A stretch of DNA of 24,263 nucleotides from contig CAYPOY010000037.1 in the NCBI GenBank assembly GCA_964412395.1, positions 1-24,263 of the forward strand. The letters are read 5' to 3'. Under the pieces are notes generated by a model. The model made no database searches and was not told where the DNA came from. It worked only from the letters and a program-made list of their open reading frames with translations. The DNA is from CAYPOY01 sp964412395 (GTDB lineage Bacteria > Chloroflexota > Anaerolineae > B4-G1). Below are positions 13,928-19,880 of this stretch, in pieces (the first letter of the stretch is position 1; every line of letters starts with the position of its first letter). A program made the position numbers and the translations under genes.

Positions 13928-15130
13928 ATGTCGAACGTCATCGTCATCCCAACCTATTGGACCTGGGGCAGTGAGCGGTCCGATGGGCTGGTTGAGACCA
14001 TCTACGACCATCCCACTCCACTGGACGGCGAGAGCACACTGCCGCGCCTGTTGGAGAGCCTGGCCACACTCGAAGGCCCGGAGTTTAGCATGCTCGTCCT
14101 CACCGCCACGACACACCCCGAACTGGAGCAGGCCGCCGCCAGTCAAGTCGAGCGTCTGATCACCCCCTTCCGCGCCTATTACCCCATCGCCCAGGCGACC
14201 GAGGCCGATGCTGCCTTCATCCGCGACCGCCATCCCCGCCTGGCCGACCACGTTCAGATGCGCGGCTATGCGGGCATACGCAACCTGCAACTGCTGCTCC
14301 CCTGTGCCCTCGGTGCCGAGGTGATCGTCGCCCTGGACGACGACGAGGTTGTCGCGTCTGACTATTTGCGGACCGCGCTCTATTTCGTGGGGCGTGAGCA
14401 CGGGGGCGAGCGGGTGCTGGGCCTGGCTGGCTTCTACCTCGACGCCGACGGCGACGTGATGCTGCCAGAGCGCCCGCGCACAGGCAACATCTTCCTGGAC
14501 AAGAGCGCTGTCATGAACAGGGGCACGCGGACGTTGCAGGCCACGCCGGGCCGGTTGGTCCCGACGCCGGTAGCGTTCGGTGGGAATATGGTCTTCCACC
14601 GCGACCTGTTCACTCGCGTGGGGTTTGACCCGGGCATCACCCGTGGCGAGGACATTGATTACTTGATCAACGCTCGGCTGGCAGGCTGCCGCTTCTGGCT
14701 GGACAAGGAACTGGTCATCACCCACCTGCCGCCGGAACCCTACGGCGCTCTCCCCTACGCCAAATTGGCGCAAGACGTCTACCGCTTCATCTATGAGCGG
14801 GAGAAACTGCGGCTGGCCGACACAGGCCCGGCACCTCCCCCCTTCATCCCCCCCAGTGGGGGGGAAAGAGGGGGGGCGTACCCTGGCCGCTTCCTGCGCG
14901 ACGACGTCGAAGAGCAGGCGCTGGCGGCGTTGCAGGCCGAAGCCGCGCCAGAGGCGATCGCGCGTTTTGGCTCGCCGGAGACTGTCGTTGCCCAGGCCCG
15001 ACGCCACGCCGTGGATTCTGCCCCCCTCTACTTCGAGTTCGCCGTCCGGTGGCCCGATCTAATGGGGGCCCTTGGACAAGATGCGAAGTTGCGCGAGCGG
15101 CTGCTTGCATGCTTTGACCAACTGGTATAG
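13928..15130 (+). CDS. GT-A fold glycosyltransferase (family 2-like)
   Basis: This 400-residue protein lacks a signal peptide or membrane helix. It starts VIVIPTYWTWG, the first beta strand of a GT-A nucleotide-binding domain. It has a DXD-type metal site in EVIVALDDDEVV (about residues 133-144) and RGEDIDYLINARLAGCRFWLDKELVITHLPPEP, the acceptor/second-metal segment of family 2-like enzymes. The C-terminal 85 residues are helical and less conserved. RBS AGAGGAG precedes ATG 13928. The donor and acceptor are unknown. Lying next to a GH130 phosphorylase, it may build a mannoside or glycerate-linked compatible solute, but this is inference. A G/C-run palindrome (14837-14876) is read in frame as APPPFIPPSGGERGG between the core and the tail. 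Confidence 0.75.
   Translation: MSNVIVIPTYWTWGSERSDGLVETIYDHPTPLDGESTLPRLLESLATLEGPEFSMLVLTATTHPELEQAAASQVERLITPFRAYYPIAQATEADAAFIRDRHPRLADHVQMRGYAGIRNLQLLLPCALGAEVIVALDDDEVVASDYLRTALYFVGREHGGERVLGLAGFYLDADGDVMLPERPRTGNIFLDKSAVMNRGTRTLQATPGRLVPTPVAFGGNMVFHRDLFTRVGFDPGITRGEDIDYLINARLAGCRFWLDKELVITHLPPEPYGALPYAKLAQDVYRFIYEREKLRLADTGPAPPPFIPPSGGERGGAYPGRFLRDDVEEQALAALQAEAAPEAIARFGSPETVVAQARRHAVDSAPLYFEFAVRWPDLMGALGQDAKLRERLLACFDQLV
14837..14876 (+). repeat. Nested C-run/G-run palindrome inside the glycosyltransferase gene
   Basis: Seven C (14848-14854) pair with seven G (14858-14864) around AGT. An outer run of six C (14837-14842) pairs with seven G (14870-14876), separated by TTCAT and AAAGA. 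It encodes a Pro-rich then Gly-rich linker and has no place in a GT-A fold, so it is probably an inserted repeat of a second palindromic family. Confidence 0.8.
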
Positions 15131-15192
15131 AATACACTTCAACTTTACCTGTGTAATCACAGCAACTAAGAACTAGACCGAGGAGGGAGACA

Positions 15193-15876
15193 ATGCGATA
15201 TGAAATTCACGGCACGTTGTTACAATCAGTTGACATCTACCTGAGCAAGGGGGAGTCCGTCTATACCGAGTCGGGTGGGATGGCCTGGATGCGCGGCGAC
15301 GTCGAGATGAAGACAGGCGCTAAAGGCGGACTGATGGCCGGCCTGGGCCGGAAACTGGCGGGCGAATCACTTTTTATGACCACGTATACCTGCCGTAGCA
15401 ATGAGAGCTTGGTGGTGTTTACACCTGAAGCGCCAGGAAAAGTGCTCGACTTTCAACTGGGGCCCGGTCAGAGTCTCATCTGCCAGAAAGACGCCTTTAT
15501 GTGCGCCGAGGCTTCAGTGAAACTGGAGATGCATTTCCGCAAGAGGCTGGGGGCAGGTCTCTTCGGTGGTGAGGGCTTTATTTTGCAGAAGGTCACCGGT
15601 CCGGGCACGGTCTTTCTGGAGATTCCCGGTGAGGTACGCGAGTACACGCTGGTATCAGGAGAAATGATGCAGGTAGATCCTGGGCATATCGCCCTGTTCG
15701 AGCCGACGGTCAGCTATGACATCGCCGCTGTGAAGGGAGTGGCAAACGTTCTCTTCTCCGGTGAGGGGCTTTTCCTGGCGAAGTTGACCGGGCCGGGCAA
15801 GGTCTGGCTGCAGAGTCTGCCGCTTTCGAACCTGGCGAGGAAACTGGTCAGGTATATGCCATCGAAGGGCAGCTAA
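15193..15876 (+). CDS. AIM24/TIGR00266 family protein
   Basis: This 227-residue protein is built of a beta-strand repeat with the family's motifs: YEIHGTLLQSVDIYLSKGESVYTESGGMAWM at the start, GLGRKLAGESLFMTTYTC, a central PGKVLDFQL, and two parallel segments, EGFILQKVTGPGTVFLE and EGLFLAKLTGPGKVWLQSLPL. The length is usual for bacterial members (PF01987). The biochemical function is unknown. The yeast relative AIM24 is mitochondrial. RBS GGAGGG lies five bases before ATG 15193. It is the last plus-strand gene before a convergent junction, 62 bases after the glycosyltransferase, with no clear promoter of its own. Confidence 0.9.
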   Translation: MRYEIHGTLLQSVDIYLSKGESVYTESGGMAWMRGDVEMKTGAKGGLMAGLGRKLAGESLFMTTYTCRSNESLVVFTPEAPGKVLDFQLGPGQSLICQKDAFMCAEASVKLEMHFRKRLGAGLFGGEGFILQKVTGPGTVFLEIPGEVREYTLVSGEMMQVDPGHIALFEPTVSYDIAAVKGVANVLFSGEGLFLAKLTGPGKVWLQSLPLSNLARKLVRYMPSKGS

Positions 15877-15905
15877 ACTTCTGTGTAAAGTGACACAGGT
15901 GTGGA

Positions 15906-15935
15906 AAAGCCCTCGGTGAAAAGTCTGGGGGCTTT
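15906..15935. terminator. Bidirectional terminator between convergent genes
   Basis: AAAGCCCTC (15906-15914) pairs with GGGGGCTTT (15927-15935) over 9 bp with one G-T wobble. It has flanking A and T residues on each side and lies between the stops of the AIM24 gene (plus) and the sigma factor gene (minus). It can serve both strands. Confidence 0.65.
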
Positions 15936-15948
15936 GGTCCATCTCGTT

Positions 15949-17589
15949 CTAGCCGAGAAAATCCTTTAGTTTGCGTCTGTAGCCCGGGTGGCGCAACTTT
16001 CGGAGCGCCTTTGATTCGATCTGCCGCACGCGCTCACGTGTGACGCCGAAGGCTTGTCCGACCTCTTCCAGCGTGTGGCTTTCTCCGTTCTGCAGCCCGA
16101 AGCGCATTTCCAGCACTGCGCGCTCCCGCGCACTGAGCGAATTGAGGATGGAGTGTAGCTGTTCCTTGAGCAGTTGATTGGAGGTTGCATCAGCCGGCCC
16201 TGGAATGGTATCGTCCTCGATGAAGTCGCCTAGTATGCCGCTGTCTTCCGACCCCACCGGCATCTCCAGTGACATCGGCTCCTGCGAAATGCGCATGATA
16301 CGTCGCGCTTTGGTCGCGGCACGACTCAGCCGGCGCTCCAACGAGGGCGGCAATGGGCCTCCTCCGGCCTGTGCGTTGAGGATAGCTGCTTTCTCCGCCG
16401 AATCCAGCATGTCCGACTCCAATGTCAGTTCCTCCATTGTAGGCTCTCGTCCCAGTTCCTGCACCATCTGCCGCTGAAGGCGGAGTAGTCGGTTGATCGT
16501 ATCCACCATGTGCACGGGGATGCGGATGGTACGAGCCTGGTCTGCGATGGCACGGCTGATGGCTTGCCGGATCCACCAGGTGGCATAAGTCGAAAACTTG
16601 AATCTCTTGGTGTGATCGAATTTCTGGGCCGCTCGTAGCAGCCCGATGTTTCCTTCCTGAATCAGGTCGAGGAATGAGATGCCACGCCCGACGTAGCGCT
16701 TGGCGACATTGACCACCAGGCGCAGATTCGCCTGGGTCAGGAATCGCTTGGCATGCTCCGCGCGTTCCTCCAGGTTGTCCCACGTCGCTGTGGTCTCCTC
16801 TTCGTCTGGCATCCGGGGATTGATCTTGCGTGGCGTTGGGAACTTCTGCCGCTTGTGCCACTCCGCGCGGATGAGGTCCAGTATTGGCTCAGGCAGCAGG
16901 TAGAGTAGGATGAATACGTCGAAGAGACGACTGGTGAGCGCTGTCCACGTCCTATCCTCTGACTCTGACCAGCCTGGCTGTTCCAGGAAGTTATAGAGGT
17001 GCGAGGGAATTTCCGGTATCGGTGTACGGCTGATTGCTTCGGCTTCATCGGCCAACGTGGCCAGGTTGGGCGCAGGCAGGTTCAGGCGTCTACAATTCTT
17101 GCGTACAGCCGACCACGCATCACGGAGCGAGTCCAGCAGAGCGGTGAGAATCTCTTCTCCTGTTAGAGTTTGCCCGCTCCGCTCGCTCAAGCGAGTCTGT
17201 AGGCCCTCAAGATAAGTAGCTGCCTCTCGCTGGGTGGAGAGCCATATCTCCTGATGCGGCTCCAGGAGCGGTACTCGCCCAATCTCGCGCAGGTACATCC
17301 GCACCGGGTCATTGGTTGCTTCAAGCGAGGCCTCGCGCTTGGTGTCTTCCGGCTCTTCTTCCTCGATTTCTTCCAACTCGCCAGGAGATGGTTCGGCTAC
17401 TTCATCCAGGATAGCGGCCTTCTCTTGGTTTTCTGAGGGTTCCTCATCTGTCTCTAACAGGATCGGGTTGGCCTTAGATGGCACTGGTGGGGTGCGTTCC
17501 GCTGCATCAGGAGCTCTTCCTGTCTCCCATTTGACCGGCTCGTCTGCTGTGCCAGTCTGTGTGGCTTTGTGTTGCTTGTCTTTGCTCAT
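15949..17589 (-). CDS. rpoD: Primary RNA polymerase sigma factor (sigma-70, RpoD/SigA)
   Basis: This 546-residue sigma factor has an acidic, low-complexity N-terminus (1-92) without a clear region 1.1. Region 1.2 is NDPVRMYLREIGRVPLL (93-109), followed by a non-conserved spacer to about 280. Regions 2.1-2.4 are ANLRLVVNVAKRYVGRG, FLDLIQEGNIGLLRA and KFSTYATWWIRQAISRAI (287-348). Region 3 is about 360-455, and region 4.2 is TLEEVGQAFGVTRERVRQIESKALRKLRHP (506-535). Region 2.4 and 4.2 read the -10 TATAAT and -35 TTGACA boxes that recur in this window. Region 3 contains about 28 extra residues (about 402-430, NAQAGGGPLPPSLERR...) relative to usual RpoD. The gene is 54 bases downstream of dnaG on the same strand. 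No strong Shine-Dalgarno is visible at the chosen ATG. Confidence 0.95.
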   Translation of the reverse strand: MSKDKQHKATQTGTADEPVKWETGRAPDAAERTPPVPSKANPILLETDEEPSENQEKAAILDEVAEPSPGELEEIEEEEPEDTKREASLEATNDPVRMYLREIGRVPLLEPHQEIWLSTQREAATYLEGLQTRLSERSGQTLTGEEILTALLDSLRDAWSAVRKNCRRLNLPAPNLATLADEAEAISRTPIPEIPSHLYNFLEQPGWSESEDRTWTALTSRLFDVFILLYLLPEPILDLIRAEWHKRQKFPTPRKINPRMPDEEETTATWDNLEERAEHAKRFLTQANLRLVVNVAKRYVGRGISFLDLIQEGNIGLLRAAQKFDHTKRFKFSTYATWWIRQAISRAIADQARTIRIPVHMVDTINRLLRLQRQMVQELGREPTMEELTLESDMLDSAEKAAILNAQAGGGPLPPSLERRLSRAATKARRIMRISQEPMSLEMPVGSEDSGILGDFIEDDTIPGPADATSNQLLKEQLHSILNSLSARERAVLEMRFGLQNGESHTLEEVGQAFGVTRERVRQIESKALRKLRHPGYRRKLKDFLG

Positions 17590-17643
17590 CGGTGCTTTGG
17601 TCCCACAGTGAAGGTGCGCTTGAAGTGTGTTCCTATCCTCCGC

Positions 17644-19530
17644 TCACCATCCCCATCGCTGCGCCAGTGCCTGTTGTGTCCGCAGCAGTGTCTCCTTGTA
17701 TGATCGTAGGGCTCCGACGTATTGTTCTGCCCGTATATCTCCTGCTTCTTGAGCTTCGATGGCCAGGAAATTCAGTTCCTCGCCCAGGCGTTTGAGATTG
17801 CGTTTCCGCAGTCGCAACAATGTCAGCACTACATCGCGCACCAGTTGCTCTTCAGCAAGTTCGGCTTCGTTGGGGGTGAGCAGTTCTTCCAGCCGCGCGT
17901 GCAGGTCGGTGGGCAATTGTGTGTGCAGTGCCTCGATGGGGACGGGATGCTCTGTCGTCAGGAGCGCTTCCCACGCTTCGAAGATCGCTCGACAGCCCAC
18001 GTCCTGGAAGTCTTGCCCTCCCAGGGGTTCCAGTTGGCTTTTCCTGAATGCCTCGTTGATCTGCGAGAGAAGGGCGGGCCTCTGCAAGAGTACCGACAGG
18101 CAGTGGCCCTCCAGGTCGGCCTCCACGTCCCGCGATGGCGCTCTCTCCTGAGGACGGGCCGCACCACGCCGAGCTCGCGCAGTCCGGTGTTCGGCACTGC
18201 GCAGGCGGGCCAGTACCGCACGTGCATCCACCCGCAATGCCCTGGCTATTTTCTGAACGTAATCCTCCCGCTCGACCGGGTTCGCCACCGCCCGCAGGAC
18301 TGGTAGCAGTGTGTCCACCACGCGGGCCTTAGCCTTGGTGTCGTCCAGGTCGAGCTCCTCCAGCAGAATCTGGAGGTAAAAGTCCACCACGGGCATCGCC
18401 CCTTCGACCAGCGCGGCCCAACGCTGCGGGTCTCCACGGATCAGATCATCTGGGTCCTGGTCGCGAGGAAGCCGGAGGACGCGGATCTCTGCTCCCAGCC
18501 GGGCTTCGTATCCCACCAGCCCTCGTGGGTCGAAGACCGGCTCCCATTCCTGCTCCAGTGCCTCACGTGCCACCTCAACACCGCGTAGCGTCGCCTGCAC
18601 GCCCGCCGTGTCCGGGTCGAGCGCAAGCACGAAGCGTTTAGTGTAGCGCTGGAGTTGTCGCAGTTGTGGTTCCGTGAGCGCCGTCCCCATCTGCGCCACT
18701 ACGTTGGCGAACCCGGCCTGGTGGGCCTGCATCACGTCCATGTAGCCCTCGACGATGACGACCCGGTCTTCGTGGCGGATGGCCCGCCGCGCCAGGTCGA
18801 GCCCAAAGAGCGTGCGGCCCTTGTCGAAGAGCACCGTCTGGGGGGAGTTAATGTACTTGGGCACTCCCTCTGGGTCGAGCGTCCTCGCCCCGAAGCCGAT
18901 CACGCGCCCTTGCGCGTCACGGATGGGGATCATCAACCGGTCGCGAAAGCGGTCATAGGTACTACTGCTGTCCTCCCGCTGCACCAGTAGCCCGGCCTTA
19001 ACGAGTTCCTCGACCGTGTATCCGCGCCCGGTCAGGTAGGCCCGCGCATTATCCCAACCCGGGAGACTATAGCCCAACAAAAATTGCTCGACGGTCTCAT
19101 CGCTCAGGTTGCGCTTGGCGACGTAGGCCCGCGCCGCTTCAGCCTCCGGGGCGTGGCGCAACAGGTGGTGGTGGTACTGGACTGCCGCAGTCAGAAGCCC
19201 ACGCACCCGGTCGGCCTCCTCCTCCGCCTGCACCTGCGCCGGGGTGCGAGATGGCAGTTCGACTCCCGCCCGCCGCGCCAATTCCTCCAGTGCGGTGCGG
19301 AAATCCCAGCCTTCCCGCTTCATCACGAAGGTGAAGACGTCGCCCCCCTCACCGCAGGCCCCGAAGCAGTGCCAGTGTTGGCTGTCGGGAAAGACGACGA
19401 AGGAGGGGGTCTTCTCGGAATGGAAAGGACACAGGGCTTTATAGTTCCGCCCTGACTTCTGCAGCGGAACGTATGAGGAGATAACCTCAACGATATCTAG
19501 CCTGTCCTTGACTTCGTCAATCACGCCCAT
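17644..19530 (-). CDS. dnaG: DNA primase DnaG
   Basis: This 628-residue replicative primase synthesises RNA primers at the fork. An N-terminal CHC2 zinc ribbon has C34, H37, C55 and C59. The last pair is Cys-X3-Cys (HCFGACGEGGD) rather than the more common Cys-X2-Cys. The Toprim catalytic core has IVEGYMDVM with Glu261 and LALDPDTAG with Asp305 and Asp307. The C-terminal 180 residues form a helical helicase-binding domain. The predicted ATG has almost no ribosome binding site, and the promoter at 19549-19576 would leave a leader of only about 12 nt. It is followed by rpoD, the classical primase-sigma factor order, here without rpsU. Confidence 0.96.
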   Translation of the reverse strand: MGVIDEVKDRLDIVEVISSYVPLQKSGRNYKALCPFHSEKTPSFVVFPDSQHWHCFGACGEGGDVFTFVMKREGWDFRTALEELARRAGVELPSRTPAQVQAEEEADRVRGLLTAAVQYHHHLLRHAPEAEAARAYVAKRNLSDETVEQFLLGYSLPGWDNARAYLTGRGYTVEELVKAGLLVQREDSSSTYDRFRDRLMIPIRDAQGRVIGFGARTLDPEGVPKYINSPQTVLFDKGRTLFGLDLARRAIRHEDRVVIVEGYMDVMQAHQAGFANVVAQMGTALTEPQLRQLQRYTKRFVLALDPDTAGVQATLRGVEVAREALEQEWEPVFDPRGLVGYEARLGAEIRVLRLPRDQDPDDLIRGDPQRWAALVEGAMPVVDFYLQILLEELDLDDTKAKARVVDTLLPVLRAVANPVEREDYVQKIARALRVDARAVLARLRSAEHRTARARRGAARPQERAPSRDVEADLEGHCLSVLLQRPALLSQINEAFRKSQLEPLGGQDFQDVGCRAIFEAWEALLTTEHPVPIEALHTQLPTDLHARLEELLTPNEAELAEEQLVRDVVLTLLRLRKRNLKRLGEELNFLAIEAQEAGDIRAEQYVGALRSYKETLLRTQQALAQRWGW

Positions 19531-19548
19531 TGTCCAGCACCATAGACT

Positions 19549-19576
19549 ATTGTACTCATCTTTGACGTTCAGGCAA
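19549..19576 (-). promoter_or_regulatory. Putative promoter of dnaG-rpoD
   Basis: On the minus strand TTGCCT (19576-19571) and TACAAT (19554-19549) are 16 bases apart. Transcription would start near 19542, leaving about 12 nt before the dnaG ATG, which suggests near-leaderless translation. Confidence 0.5.
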
Positions 19577-19671
19577 GTGAGTGTACAGCAGTTAGCGATC
19601 AGCCGTTAGCAGTCAGCGAGCTATGCGCTAATGGCAAACGGCTATTGCTCACGTGCGTTTGGTATCAACAG

Positions 19672-19705
19672 CGTGTGGCAGGCAGCCTGCACCACCTGCC
19701 ACACG
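19672..19705. repeat. Strong palindromic hairpin between ppdK and dnaG
   Basis: CGTGTGGCAGG (19672-19682) pairs perfectly over 11 bp with CCTGCCACACG (19695-19705). The loop contains half of an alternative stem (GCAGG/CCTGC, 19678-19690). There is no T-run on either strand. It may end ppdK transcription by another mechanism or be a dispersed repeat. The rest of 19531-19724 shows only the dnaG promoter and a degenerate GTTAGC-containing repeat. Confidence 0.65.
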
Positions 19706-19724
19706 AAATTACTCTCTGCGCTTA

Positions 19725-19880
19725 TTATCTAAACCGCTTCAGATACTTCTCCAGATCTCGGCGATGAATGATCTCGTACAGCACGACGATCTTTGCCTGG
19801 TCATATTGCTTCGTAATTGCCACCTGGCTCTGCTGCATAATGTGCTTTGGCCTCGGCGATGCGACGACGGAGAGGTCCAC
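19725..19880 (-). CDS. Possible 51-residue ORF overlapping the ppdK stop
   Basis: The GTG at 19880-19878 shares a G with the ppdK TAG stop (19882-19880), and GCGGAGA lies just upstream as a possible ribosome binding site. The frame stays open for 51 codons to TAA (19727-19725). It ends in a charged, helix-prone stretch (VVLYEIIHRRDLEKYLKRFR). An alternative start is the ATG at codon 15. I do not recognise it. It may be a real coupled small protein or the end of a decayed gene, since another frame also reads protein-like (RRRIAEAKAHYAAE). Confidence 0.3.
   Translation of the reverse strand: MDLSVVASPRPKHIMQQSQVAITKQYDQAKIVVLYEIIHRRDLEKYLKRFR

Noticed and set aside
12553..15007. Two long minus-strand frames (406 and 419 codons) opposite GH130 and the glycosyltransferase
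   Set aside because: No domain is recognisable and there is no ribosome binding site. They are shadows of the plus-strand genes.
15114..15138. Promoter for the AIM24-family gene from TTGACC at 15114
   Set aside because: No -10 box at an acceptable distance. The candidate TACACT is only 13 bases away.
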